Assembly (NCBI RefSeq): GCF_000372725.1
Contig: NW_005199601.1
Coordinates: 334,168-398,167 of the forward strand
DNA from: Emiliania huxleyi CCMP1516
Lineage: Eukaryota; Haptophyta; Isochrysidales; Noelaerhabdaceae
Length of the DNA stretch: 64,000 nt
Reading direction: 5' to 3'
Under the pieces are notes generated by a model. It was not told where the DNA came from and did not search any database. It saw only the letters and a program-made list of their open reading frames with translations. The position numbers and the translations under genes were made by a program. Below are positions 9,718 to 18,981 of the stretch, piece by piece (position 1 is the first letter of the stretch; each line of letters begins with the position of its first letter).

Positions 9718-9785
9718 GGGGGGGGGTCTGGGGGGGGCTTTGCCCCCCCCAGCGGGGGGGTTCGGGGGGGCAGAGCCCCCCCGAA
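9718..9785. repeat. G/C-run hairpins
   Basis: Runs of seven to eight G alternate with runs of C around GCTTTGCCCCCCCC and GCAGAGCCCCCCC, so the region can fold into stable hairpins. It is low in information and may be an error-prone sequencing region. Confidence 0.7.
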
Positions 9786-10038
9786 GAAAAATTTGCCATT
9801 TCAAGGCCAAAAATACGAAGTTTTTAACCCAAATTTGAGCCGTGTCACGCCTATCGGCCCCCTCGAACGGCGCTCCTAGTGACTCATTAGCGCTCCATCC
9901 ACACCTCATATTGCACCTCATAAAGCAAAAAAGTTGTGTTTCAACCTCTACTGGTTGGGGGGGCAAAGGGGGGCGAAATAAGTTAAGGAAAACTATTATA
10001 GTGAAAAATATCCGCCCCGAATCGATATACCCCAGCCA

Positions 10039-10087
10039 GGTATTTCAATTGACCTTACAGTGACCTTACAGCCGCAATTGAAATACC
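10039..10087. repeat. 13-bp inverted repeat enclosing an 11-bp tandem repeat
   Basis: GGTATTTCAATTG (10039-10051) is matched exactly by CAATTGAAATACC (10075-10087). Between and overlapping the arms, TGACCTTACAG occurs twice in tandem (10050-10060, 10061-10071). It lies about 190 bases upstream of the VRR-NUC gene. Confidence 0.85.
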
Positions 10088-10275
10088 CAAGCTTGGTATC
10101 TCATATAGGGTGGGTTTTTTCAAAAAATGCAGTAAAAGCGTTGCAAATCGCCTCGAATGATTGCGGGTGGTCACCGGGACTATAGTGTACTTATTCGATT
10201 GATCTCACTGAACACTCGCGATTCTAAAACAAACTTTTTTGTACGTAAAGTCATAACAGTCGCGCCGTGCTCAAC

Positions 10276-10857
10276 ATGACGCGTTCTCGGCATCGCCGCG
10301 AGCATGAGATACAGAAGGCAATCGCTCACTTTTTGCGCGAACACCGGCCTGACATGCCCTTTGTGGGTTCTGTCAATGGCGCCTTCCTTGGCGGCGGTCG
10401 CCTTGGCGCCATACGATGGAACGCACTCCGAACAACCGGGAGCTCGAGCGGCTACCCAGATGTTTTCGTGCACTGGCGAGGAGCCTTCAACGAGATCGGC
10501 TTGGCAGTCGAGGTGAAAGTACCCGGTGCTCGGCTGCAACCGCGCCAACAGGAGTGGCGCACACGGTTGGTTCGGGCGGGTGCTGTGTTTGTCGTCGTGC
10601 ATTCACTCGATGAGTTTGTGCAAGCTCTCAACAGCTACCTAGGAGACACGCCAGCACCGGCAGCGGAGAGCGACAATTCGGCAGACTCGATGCAGAGGGC
10701 GGATGAGGCACAAGACGAGGTTGCCGCCGAGGCCGAGGAGTTCGAATACGGGGCGTGGGGCACTTGGGGATACGATTATTCTTCGGCGCCGGCTGCTCCG
10801 GCACACTCTGCACCGGCTCAACCTGGAAGCTCACCTGAGACTGCGATATCTCTCTAG
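10276..10857 (+). CDS. VRR-NUC domain nuclease
   Basis: The VRR-NUC domain is a PD-(D/E)XK-type nuclease fold found in FAN1, in phage proteins and in large DNA viruses. The ATG at 10276 (MTRSRHRREHEIQKAIAHFL) is chosen over an in-frame GTG at 10267. Visible motifs are the N-terminal EHEIQKAI helix, the GYPDVFV segment carrying the metal-binding Asp (about residue 62), AVEVK with Glu and Lys (about residues 77-81), and QQEWRTRLVRAGAVFVVV, the family's C-terminal helix and strand. After about residue 120 the protein continues as an acidic, Ala-rich tail of about 70 residues. It is intronless, and its composition and the AT-rich leader differ from neighbours. A stand-alone VRR-NUC is common in viruses and mobile elements, so a viral or mobile origin is plausible but not shown. 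Confidence 0.8.
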   Translation: MTRSRHRREHEIQKAIAHFLREHRPDMPFVGSVNGAFLGGGRLGAIRWNALRTTGSSSGYPDVFVHWRGAFNEIGLAVEVKVPGARLQPRQQEWRTRLVRAGAVFVVVHSLDEFVQALNSYLGDTPAPAAESDNSADSMQRADEAQDEVAAEAEEFEYGAWGTWGYDYSSAPAAPAHSAPAQPGSSPETAISL

Positions 10858-11497
10858 AGCACGGCTGCGACCGCCGGCTTTGCCGGCTTGTATTTATTTC
10901 GATCGATCAGGCTGCCTGCTGCAACCTGGCCCTGTGGGTTGGGTAGTCTGTATCAGAGCACAACTCGAGCCTTCCGCAACTGATGATGAATTGTGTATTT
11001 TGGTTCGAGAGCATGTGGATAAGTTGTTTGCAAGGTTTGATAAGCTGTGGCGGGCGGCGCTGTGGCGGGCGGCGCTGTGGAGACCTGAAGGCCCGAAGGT
11101 TGTGCCGGCTCAGCCGCGCGGCGAGGCGGCGGCGAGGTCTCCGAATCGATTGCTCCGGAGGAGCGCTGTTGAGGTGCGCCACCTCTTGAGCGCCTCCTCT
11201 CCGGCGCTCTCAGGCCGCTGCCTTTGCGTTGCCGTTGCGCTGCTGCGGCTCGCCGCCGGCACCGCCCACCGCCACCCCCCTCACCGCCGCGCGAGCACGG
11301 CGCGCGGTCCGAGCTGTCGCGTTGGTTCGGACGGACTACTGCCGCGGCGCGCTCGAGGGCGGTGATCGCTTGCCCGCACGGCAGCAGATGACGCTCTAGT
11401 TCCCGCCGCCACCTCATTTTTAGGCGCAGCTGCTGCGGCTCGTCGCCCACCGCCCCGTCGCCGCTCCCCTCGCCCGCGCGCGGCGCGCGGGCTCAGT

Positions 11498-11998
11498 AGT
11501 CGCGACGCAGCCGGCGGCGGCTCTCGGCGGCGTTTCTGCGGCGTGCAGCGCCGTGCTAGGTCGCCGGCGGCCGTCAACCAGCCCCGTCGCTCTCGCGGCC
11601 GTGACCCGAGTCTCGGTCGAGTATATAGGCGGCGCCGAGCGGAGATGCTGGGTCCTCCGCCGCGAGCCGCGCGGCGGCAGTCGCGAGGCAGCCGGCGGCG
11701 GCTCTCGGCGGCGTTTCTAAGGCGTGCAGCGCCGTGGTAGGTCGCCGGCGGCCGTCAACCAGCCCCGTCGCTCTCGCGGCCGTGACCCGAGTCTCGGTCG
11801 AGTATATAGGCGGCGCCGAGCGGAGATGCTGGGTCCTCCGCCGCGAGCCGCGCGGCGGCAGTCGCGACGCAGCCGGCGGCGGCTCTCGGCGGCGTTTCTA
11901 AGGCGTGCAGCGCCGTGGTAGGTCGCCGGCGGCCGTCAACCAGCCCCGTCGCTCTCGCGGCCGTGACCCGAGTCTCGGTCGAATATGCAGGCGGCGCC
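11498..11998 (+). repeat. 181-bp tandem repeat, about 2.7 copies
   Basis: Units start at 11498, 11679 and 11860 and are nearly identical (one to three changes each); the third stops after about 130 bases. Each contains GTCTCGGTCGA[GA]TAT and TGCAGCGCCG. The frames they generate (for example MQRR[AG]RSPAAVNQ) repeat with the same 181-base period and are not considered genes. Confidence 0.9.
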
Positions 11999-13380
11999 TC
12001 TCTCCGCCAGCGCCGCTCCGCCGGCGCCTCCCTAGGTGCGGGGCGAGCGCGCCGCGCGGGCCAGGCCGCCGTGCTGCGTAGCGGCGCTGGCGCGAGTCGC
12101 TCCTCCGGGCTACTAGTAGACGTCGCTTTGCGCGCGTCTGACCGACCCAAGGCGCGGGCGCACCTCTTTTAGGCCTCGGCGGCGCGGCTCCGCCGCCGCC
12201 GCCGCCCCGCCGGTGCTTCGCTTCGTGCGGCGAGCCCGCCGTGCCGGGCGTGCCGTCGCGGCGGCGGTGCGGCCGGGTTTCCCCGCCCAAGGCGCGCTAG
12301 TAGACGACGCTTTGCGCGTGGCTGGTCCGCCGGAGACGACACACCGGGCCCGACCGCGGCCGCACACCTCCCACCCTCGGCCCACCGCTCGGCGCACCTC
12401 GAGATCACACCCAGGGCTCGCCCTCCGGCCGGCGGCACGGCCTCAGTAGCACGACAAGGCTTTCCGTTCGCACTCGCCCCGCTCCCCCCCCGGCTCACCC
12501 GCGCGAGAGACCCGCCGGAGCTGCCAAACCCGGGACCCCCCCCTGTCCGACTAGCTCACCGCTGGCCACCGCCGCTCCGCGAGCAGCGTGATCACACCCC
12601 CCCCTCGCCCTCCTAGCCAGCGCTGTGCTCATCTCGACGCCGTTCGACCCCTGGAGTCTCCGGAGCACCAGCCACGCCGCCTCTGCCTCAGCCGCGGTAG
12701 ACACCGGCGGAACCCCGACCCCGCGTGCGAATACATGACCGCCTTTTTGCGGCACGGTCAGACCTGGTCGGAGGGCTAGGCCACACCTAGAACTAGCCCT
12801 CCCTACCCGCACATCCACACAGATCGCCATACTCAGACCCCGCGGGCCCCCGGAGTGCCAGCTAGTCCGTGCTCTGACGCTACCGCGGTAGACACCGGCC
12901 ACTGCCCCACTCGCCCCCCTCGCCCCAGGACCACCTCTACACTGGCTCACCGCCTAGCACACATGGCGGCGCGGGGTTCTGCTTCCGCGCCGACCCAAGT
13001 CGCGGGCGGATTTTCCATAGGCTTCGGCGCCGCGGCTCCGCCGCCGCCGCCGCCCCGCCGCGGGCCCCCTCGGCGCGAGGCGTGCGCGGCGCGCCGGGAT
13101 CGCCCGGCGCATCACATTTCGTTCGGATTCGCGCGCGCGCGTGTCGCGTCGCTCGGCGGCGGCGGGGTTGCTCGCTCCTCGCCCGGCTGGTTGTGTGGCG
13201 GCGTCTAGGTGTTCGCCCCCCTGGCCCGCGCCGCCCAGCGACGGGCTCCGTAGGCGTAGCGCGAGTGCGCCGCGCGGGCCAGGCCGCCGTGAAGCGCAGC
13301 GGCGTCTCATTGCGCGCGCATGAAGCGCTGGCGCGCCAATCGCTTCCGCCCCGCCTCCCGCGTCCCGGTACGACCTGACG

Positions 13381-13423
13381 CACTATCGACGAGCCACTAT
13401 CAGTTAGTGGCTCGTCGCTAGTG
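13381..13423. repeat. 19-bp hairpin
   Basis: CACTATCGACGAGCCACTA (13381-13399) pairs with TAGTGGCTCGTCGCTAGTG (13405-13423) with one mismatch and a five-base loop. It lies downstream of the minus-strand gene ending at 13572 and could help end transcripts or be a small foldback element. Confidence 0.85.
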
Positions 13424-13571
13424 CATCTTGCCCGAGTGTCAACACTACATCACTTACTCGACACTACATCACTTCTCAAAAGACAAAACATCGCTACGCG
13501 CCGCGATTTAAAACGTGACAATTATGCGTGCGGCTACGTGGCTAGCCCAGTATATCGTGTGTATGTGTTTG

Positions 13572-14381
13572 TCAGATCGAGAGGGAGAGAGGGGTAGGAG
13601 AGTGGGGAGGGGAGGACGGCAGGCAAAGGACCTTCACCCGGCGAGCCACGGCTGCAACAAGCCGGTGCAGCTCGTAAAGCGCCAACTTCGCGATCAGCAG
13701 ATAAGTAAACTCCGCGTTGATGCTCATCCACGGGCGATCGCTGTTGCTCTGAACAACCAGCAGCCATGCCGCAAGCTTGAAAACGACTGCTCCCTGCTTG
13801 AAACCGATCAAGGCAAAACCGAAGGAGACAAAGGCGAGAATCCCCGCCATCGACGGTGTAGCTAGCGTGAGCATGCTCACCACGGACACAATCCGAAAGA
13901 CGTTTTCCGCGGCCGTGAACGCGTACCATTTGAGCCATGGAACACGCGCGGCCACCGCCACAATGAGGAGGATACGTGCGATCAGAAGGGCGGCATCCTT
14001 GACGACAGATGAGCGCAGCTCATGTGACAAGATGCTTGCGACGACCTTGTGGGATCGAACCACTCCGGGAAAAGGAGGTTTATCGGATTGGTCCAATTCA
14101 CAATCCGAAGGGCAGGGTTCGTCGCACTCTGATTCGCCACCAGCAGCCATTTCCCAGTCGACCTGCAACTCCCAGTCATCCCCATCAGCGTCATTCCCAC
14201 CACCCTCCTGCTCACTGAACCCCGCCTCTTCCTCTTCCTCAGTATCGGAGTCACTCACACCCTCGTCTTCAGCCTTTGACGAAGATGTCGAGAAGTCGAT
14301 ATCGCCGATGTCCGGACCATCGTCTCTCGCAATGATGTTGTTGTGACGGTTGAATTTTTGCCGATTTCTGTAAGCGTCCAT
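13572..14381 (-). CDS. acidic N-terminus, multi-pass membrane protein of unknown function
   Basis: A single 269-codon frame starts at ATG 14381. Residues 1-100 are acidic and Ser-rich, with a run of five Glu near residue 50. Residues from about 125 on are hydrophobic with at least three likely membrane segments: AALLIARILLIVAVAARVP (about 128-146), MAGILAFVSFGFALIGF (about 175-191) and KLAAWLLVVQ (about 198-207), followed by a short basic and Ser/Pro-rich end. Base composition is less GC-rich than the flanks and the sequence is not repetitive, which supports it being real. No family is recognised. Intron signals were not needed. Confidence 0.55.
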   Translation of the reverse strand: MDAYRNRQKFNRHNNIIARDDGPDIGDIDFSTSSSKAEDEGVSDSDTEEEEEAGFSEQEGGGNDADGDDWELQVDWEMAAGGESECDEPCPSDCELDQSDKPPFPGVVRSHKVVASILSHELRSSVVKDAALLIARILLIVAVAARVPWLKWYAFTAAENVFRIVSVVSMLTLATPSMAGILAFVSFGFALIGFKQGAVVFKLAAWLLVVQSNSDRPWMSINAEFTYLLIAKLALYELHRLVAAVARRVKVLCLPSSPPHSPTPLSLSI

Positions 14382-14973
14382 TTTTGAATAGGTTTGGAAA
14401 CCACCGAGGGGTACGATTCCACATAATTCATCCGACGGAAACGTGGCGATGGCACCTGATTCGGGGCGCAGTGGGGGGGGGGGGGTGAGGATTTGGTTCT
14501 GAAGAAGGTGGGGCGAACCGAGGGGGATGGGGGAGGGTCACCGTTTGGGCGAGCCAAGGCTGTGGCGCCGACGGCGGCACCCTTGTACGAGGCTGTGAGG
14601 GGAGCGGCGGCCAGAGGGGGGGCGGCAGCGACGCAGGCGAGCCGCACGCGCGCGCGACTGAGGGAAGCGCGGGCGGCGGGAAAAAGGAGAACGGCGGCGG
14701 CGGCGAGGCGCAAAACGGGGGCGGCGGAAGTGGGGGCGACGGCGGCGGCGGAGTGAACGGCGGCGCGCGCACGGACGGCGACGAAATCGACGGCGGGGAG
14801 GGGCAGGGCTGCATGGCGGCGGCAGGCGCGCGCACATTCGTCGTGTTTTCGCATTGGCATTCCACGTGCTCCTCGGCGACCGGCGTGCGCGGGAACGGCA
14901 GGGGTCATGTCGCGCGCACCGGGCGGCGCCGTGCTCGCAGCAGCCGGGATCGCGGCAGAGTATGGTGGAGAGC
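14382..14973. other. intergenic, no gene seen
   Basis: GC-rich with a G-run near 14474-14486. Frames on both strands are Arg/Pro/Ala-rich shadows. Confidence 0.45.
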
Positions 14974-15199
14974 TCTACCCGCGCACCTGCCCAGCGATGA
15001 GCTTGACGCCGCTCCTGGCAGGCGAGGCAGGGATCTCGGCGACGTTGGAGAGCGGGCGCACGATGTCGTGGGCGACGCCCGTCCGCAGCCACGTCGTGGT
15101 GACGATGATGGCGAGGAGCATCACGGTGGAGAGGAGCGTCCGGCGCTGCTTGGGCTCGCTCGAGTTAGCGGTCTCGGCATGGGCGCCGGCCGCGGCACG
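14974..15199 (-). CDS. short membrane-segment protein or gene remnant
   Basis: A minus-strand frame lacking an early ATG reads ...AHAETANSSEPKQRRTLL, then STVMLLAIIVTTTWLRTGVA, then HDIVRPLSNVAEIPASP, ending at a stop at 14974. The composition is protein-like, with one hydrophobic segment. A partial paralogous copy lies at 9490-9560. It may be the last exon of a gene whose upstream exons are not visible, or a dispersed remnant. Confidence 0.35.
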
Positions 15200-15204
15200 G
15201 GTTT

Positions 15205-15352
15205 TTCATTTATCAGGGCTTGAAGGTGGACCTCCAAGAATTCATTTATCAGGGCTTCCGAGGTGAACCTCGAAGAATTTTTGTACTCTTTGCTGTACTT
15301 TGGGGACGTTATATATTGTAAGTACCCGTCCTCAAAGTACAGAAGAGAGTAC
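15205..15352. repeat. cluster of small hairpins and nested inverted repeats
   Basis: Two similar units, each TTCATTTATCAGGGCTT followed by a small hairpin (CTTGAAGGTGGACCTCCAAG; CTTCCGAGGTGAACCTCGAAG in two parts), are followed by GTACTTTGGGGACG (15295-15308), which pairs with CGTCCTCAAAGTAC (15327-15340), and by an outer GTACTCTT / AAGAGAGTAC pair. The loop is AT-rich (TTATATATTG). Confidence 0.75.
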
Positions 15353-15699
15353 AGATTTCCCCTCTGCGAAGCCTGCCTTTACATAGTAAAAAAGAAAACC
15401 AGGGCGACTTTTCCCCTGTTCACGCCCTCACACAGGCCAAAGTTGGACCGCGCGAGATCGCCCCCTCGCGCCGTCCGTCGGGCCCGAGCTGTATGTCCGT
15501 GCCAGAGGCCTCTCCCGCCCATCGATCGCCTCTGGGCTGACTCGTGCGAGCGGTTCTCCGTGTATCGATGGTGGACAGTAGCCGGCATGGCTCACGGGAC
15601 CCACAAAGCAGCTATCGCGCAGCGCCCGTCGCTACACGTAGACAGTGAACACTGGATACGTCCAACGGCGTCCAACTTGGTAAAATTCGGTCCAGCTGA

Positions 15700-15885
15700 T
15701 TAACCCTGGTAGGTGGACAAAAATATGCGTTTTTCGGCCTCCCCTCCCTAACATTAGCCGGCCAAAATGTACTCTGACCGGTTAATATTATTAGGGAGGG
15801 GGGGGCGGTCGGGTGTCAGACCTACCTAGGTAGCGCTAGGCGTGCGAGGCTGACGTATTTTGGACAATCCACCTACCAGGGTTAA
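15700..15885. mobile_element. piggyBac-like MITE (TTAA target duplication)
   Basis: A 178-bp element (15704-15881) has 14-bp perfect terminal inverted repeats, CCCTGGTAGGTGGA and TCCACCTACCAGGG, and is flanked on each side by TTAA (15700-15703, 15882-15885). TTAA target duplication and termini starting CCC are hallmarks of the piggyBac superfamily. Internally CCTCCCTAA...CCGG folds back on CCGG...TTAGGGAGG. It has no coding capacity, so it would need a transposase supplied elsewhere. Confidence 0.75.
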
Positions 15886-16663
15886 AGGCCTATTTAAACG
15901 CTGCCGAGTGGGCGGACAACACCATCCCGACGGACACTCCCGACGAGGGGAGCGACACGGAAGGACCCGCCCCCGCCCCTCGGGGCGGGGGACCCCGCCC
16001 CCCCGGGGGGCCCTTTGGGGCCCCTCCAGGGGGCGACCCCTCCGGGGAGGCCGGCCATCCCCGTGCCGGTTCTCCCCAACCAACCCCGCCGGCAGCGCGA
16101 GCTGCCGGCCACATTGAGCGGTTCGTCCGCGTCGCGCACTCGTCCCAACCGGGGGCCGCAGACTCGTTCTGCGCGCCAACGGCTGGTGACGCTGTGTTGC
16201 CCTTGAGCTAGTCCTTCCCCGGTCGCCTAGCCTCTGCGCTGTCTGGCGGACGCCTGTATGCCATGCACGCGGACCACGCTTGCGTGGATACGTGGCTGGC
16301 AGGCTGACCCGTGTGCGGGGTAACCCGCGCACGGGGAAGCTTCACGGGTTCGAGCCGTCAAACATTGAGCAGCGGAGGTGTGCCGAGGGGGACCGGGAGG
16401 CGGTAAGCCGTCGTCGCCCGGCGCTTGTCGTATCTGCGTAGGAGGGTTAATCGTGCGAGAAGCTGCCGCAACGCCACGGCATCGCGCTCGCGAGCTGGCC
16501 GCAGCGTCTGCTCCTGCTGGCGACTCCCAAGGGAGGAGCCACCCTAGCCACACAGCTAGCACTGCGCGTGCGTGGGGGCAGCTGGACGCAGCCGTGAACT
16601 TCTCCTCCATCCACCTCCTGCAAAGCGCGCTATGAGTCGCAGACATCGGTCGCCGCTGAGATT
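15886..16663. other. intergenic with GC hairpins, no gene seen
   Basis: 15955-16080 is a chain of G/C palindromes. At 16311-16341 CCCGTGTGCGGG pairs with CCCGCGCACGGG around TAA, allowing one G-T pair. A GGTTCGAGCC-like string at about 16346 does not fold into a tRNA T-arm. Upstream exons of the sulfotransferase fragment may lie here but could not be defined. Confidence 0.45.
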
Positions 16664-17116
16664 GTGCCCGTGTGCAACCTCCATGCGTTTCGAGAACAGG
16701 TGCTCTCCAAGATGAGCGAGCACCGCCGGGCGAGCTGCACCGTTGTCTGCACGCCAGACTCGGGCTGGACATGCATCAAGCTTATTCGCTCACCTTTTGA
16801 CCGCGTGGTCTCTTCGTACATACAGATCATGCGCGCGTTCCGGATGTCGCGCGACTTTCGCGAGCTGCAGCGCGTGCGGCCGCACGATGCGAATGGTTGG
16901 ACGAATGCCTCCTTCGCGGAGTTTGTGACTGCGCTCGAGGCTCGCGCCGCCACCAAGTGGAGCTCACCAAATGACTTCCATTTCATGCCGCAGCGCGACG
17001 CGTGCGACGACAAACACTCGGCGCACGCAGCACGCACAGCAGGTGAAGCACACGCGCGTGGCCACAACGGCTCCCGGTCCTTTATCGAGGAGGAGGAGGA
17101 TTTCATAGAGCTCTAG
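16664..17116 (+). CDS. sulfotransferase-family fragment
   Basis: The frame encodes 150 residues beginning at ATG 16664. IKLIRSPFDRVVSSY (about residues 38-52) matches the 3'-phosphate-binding region of PAPS-dependent sulfotransferases (R-x-P-F-x-R-x-x-S), and FHFMPQRDAC (about residues 105-114) matches the H-x-x-P-Q ... C motif seen later in carbohydrate sulfotransferases. The N-terminal 5'-phosphosulfate-binding loop (P-K-x-G-T/S type) is not visible, so an upstream exon is missing or lost. It ends in an acidic tail. It would act on glycans in the Golgi lumen if functional. Possibly a fragment. Confidence 0.5.
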   Translation: MPVCNLHAFREQVLSKMSEHRRASCTVVCTPDSGWTCIKLIRSPFDRVVSSYIQIMRAFRMSRDFRELQRVRPHDANGWTNASFAEFVTALEARAATKWSSPNDFHFMPQRDACDDKHSAHAARTAGEAHARGHNGSRSFIEEEEDFIEL

Positions 17117-17867
17117 ATCTACGTTCCGCTCGAGCTACTGTCGAGTGCCCTCACGCAGCTAATATCGAAGGCCCGATCAGAGGCTCGCCGCGCCCGTGCG
17201 GCGCGCCGAGGCGGCGCCGAGGCCGGCGCCTTGCACCCGGCCCGCGGCCGGCACCGCCTCGCCCCACAACTGACCGCCCTGCGGCGCCTGCGCAGGCGTT
17301 CCTTCGACCTCGCTCAAAGCGACGGCCGGGTGTGGGCTGCTCCCTTGCCCCGTCACCCGCCGCGCCCTCGCCCGACCGCCTCACCGCGCACGGAGCGCTC
17401 GGCTGCTCGCCGCCGCCGCCGCGCGTCCCGCGCCGCCACACTTGCCCACCCTTGCCTGACGCGCGCTCTGGCAGAGCGCGCGTCTCTGGCACAAGACGGA
17501 GCAGCGACCGCGCCAGCGGTCGCTGCTCCGCCCCTCCGTCGCGCGCGCCGCGCGCGCGCTGCCGCCGCCGCCGCCGCCGCCGCTCCCTCCTCGCCGTCTT
17601 CCCCACCCCTACACCCTCTGTTGCGCACACGCGCGCGCGCTGCGCGCCCCCGCCCCCGCCCCCGCCCCCGCCCCCGCCCCCGCTCCCAAGCGCCCCTTCC
17701 CCGGTAGGTGTGCGTAGAAAGTGGAACCAATCGAGAGGTGGCAGAAGCCGCCGTGTGTGACACATATTTTGCGGCACGTGAGACAGGGCCCCGCGCGGGG
17801 CGTTTTTATGCAAACATGCAGCGACGGGCCGGCCTGCGCAGCCTCTAACTATTTTACACAAAACTCT
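17117..17867. other. GC-rich low-complexity region, no gene seen
   Basis: Contains two adjacent perfect palindromes (17461-17529) and a CCCCCG repeat at about 17648-17686. Open frames on both strands are Arg/Ala/Pro-rich shadows. Confidence 0.5.
17461..17529. repeat. two adjacent perfect palindromes
   Basis: GCGCGCTCTG-G-CAGAGCGCGC spans 17461-17481. GGAGCAGCGACCGC (17498-17511) is matched exactly by GCGGTCGCTGCTCC (17516-17529) around GCCA. Confidence 0.85.
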
Positions 17868-17985
17868 AACAAAGAACCCTGCACAAAGCGATCGCCGCAC
17901 GGGCGGGGGTCTGTTCATAACGTTCCTTTTTACCCCCATCTCACAGTACAGAGGTATGTGTGTTTTTATTTTTATTCATTTACGC
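17868..17985 (-). repeat. dispersed repeat, copy B (3'-UTR-like)
   Basis: Matches 3309-3398: AACAAAGAACCCTGCACAAA, GCACGGGCGGGGG, GTTCCTTTTTACCCCC and an AT-rich end. It overlaps the stop codon region of the DOT1-like gene, and on the minus strand supplies AATAAA-like strings. Confidence 0.7.
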
Positions 17986-18981
17986 GGGAGGGGGTTACTG
18001 GTTACTCGCCCTCCCCCGTGTGTGTAGCAGTGAAAGTGGTAGCCCTCCTCCGGCGCCCACGACGCGGCGAACGTGTCGCCGAGCGAGGCGTTGGCGGGCC
18101 TGCGCACAAACGGGTTTTGCGCGCTCGGCCTGTGCGCAGCGTGCGCCGCGACGCCGTCGTCCCCGACGCAGACCCGCGGGTGCGCCCTTGGGCTGCACAC
18201 CTACAGCGGCACGAGGCCGCAGGGTCACGCCGCGCTGGCTTGCTTGCTCCGGCCCCCGCAGCCGGCACGGCGCGCGCGCCGTGCTCCCGCCCGCCGCCTC
18301 CTCCTCGAGCGCCTCGAGCGCCTCGTAGGAGAGGACGCGGCTGCCGGCCTTGGTCGAGCGCAGCAGCGCCAGGCCGCGCGCCGCCGCCTCGGCGGTGCGA
18401 GGCAAGCAGACCTCGAAGAAGACCACGTCTGCCTCGGCGAGCGCGGCTCGCGCCGCCGCTCCCAGCTCAAACACATCGCCGACGGAGAGCTCCAGCTCTC
18501 GTGAGGAGCCCTCGCGCTGATGCGCACTCGTGTCGGCCGCGGGAGGTCGCTCGCTGATCCGCACGCATGCGCCCGGTGCGTGCGCCAGCAGCGAAAAGCG
18601 CTCGGGAATCCGTTCACAGAGCCGCAGCAGCGCCGCCTCGCCCACTCGGTAGCGCGCCGCGGCCAGCTCCACCGCGGTGACGCGTAGCAGGCTGGGGCAT
18701 TCGAGGAACGCCTGCAGCGCGACCTTGCCTGTCCCCGCACCGAGCTCCACCAGCGAGCGACCGCTTTGCGCGTCGAGGTGCGCTTCGCCGAGAGCCTTGC
18801 GCACGCCCGCGGGGAGCACCTCGCCGTATTGAAAGTCGTGCCGCTCCGCCTCCTCGAGCAAAACCTCTGCCGGTGTCAATGCCGCGTTGTGGCCCGCGGT
18901 GCTGAGGCCGTGGAGGCCGGCGTCGTCGCCGTATGCAGTCGTGAGCACGGCATCGACGGGGGCGGAGGAGGGGAAGGGCAT
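17976..18981 (-). CDS. DOT1-like class I methyltransferase
   Basis: The ATG at 18981 opens a frame with YGEVLPAGVRKAL (about residues 52-64), LVELGAGTGKVALQAFLECP (about residues 77-96, SAM-binding motif I) and VTAVELAAARYRVG (motif II acidic residue). The YGE block before a glycine-rich ELGAGTGKV-x-LQA motif is the layout of DOT1-type enzymes, which methylate histone H3 in better-known members; the target here is unknown. The first exon runs to roughly SYEALEAL (about 18310). The C-terminus is in another frame (18200-17976): after an acceptor CCGCTGTAG, VCSPRAHPRVCVGDDG to DTFAASWAPEEGYHFHCYTH. The donor of this intron was not resolved. Without the splice the frame degrades into Arg-rich sequence. 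Confidence 0.65.

Larger units (their letters stand above)
8794..10275. other. intergenic, repeats and AT-rich island, no gene seen
   Basis: A minus-strand frame is open from 9966 to 8776, but it crosses three dispersed repeats and a G-run hairpin and has no protein-like stretch except a short piece at about 9560-9490 shared with 14974-15199. From about 9780 to 10260 the sequence turns clearly AT-richer than its surroundings and contains the inverted repeat at 10039-10087. Confidence 0.5.
10858..13571. other. GC-rich repetitive region, no gene seen
   Basis: Overlapping open frames on both strands are explained by extreme GC content and repeats. The interval contains the 181-bp tandem repeat (11498-11998), imperfectly repeated GCTCCGCCGCCGCC blocks (12180-12240, 13020-13075), near-identical TAGTAGACG[TA]CGCTTTGCGCG strings at about 12114 and 12298, two ACCGCGGTAGACACCGG-like strings, a hairpin at 13381-13423, and a CACTACATCACTT direct repeat near 13443 and 13462. 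No RNA gene was recognised. Confidence 0.55.

Noticed and set aside
8776..9966. 396-codon minus-strand open frame
   Set aside because: It crosses three dispersed repeats, a G-run hairpin and a relic fragment and has no consistent protein character.
11543..11921. Two similar 65-codon frames
   Set aside because: They are produced by the 181-bp tandem repeat, not by separate genes.
16340..16365. GGTTCGAGCC-like string suggesting a tRNA T-arm
   Set aside because: The flanking bases do not pair into a five-base stem and no other arms are found.
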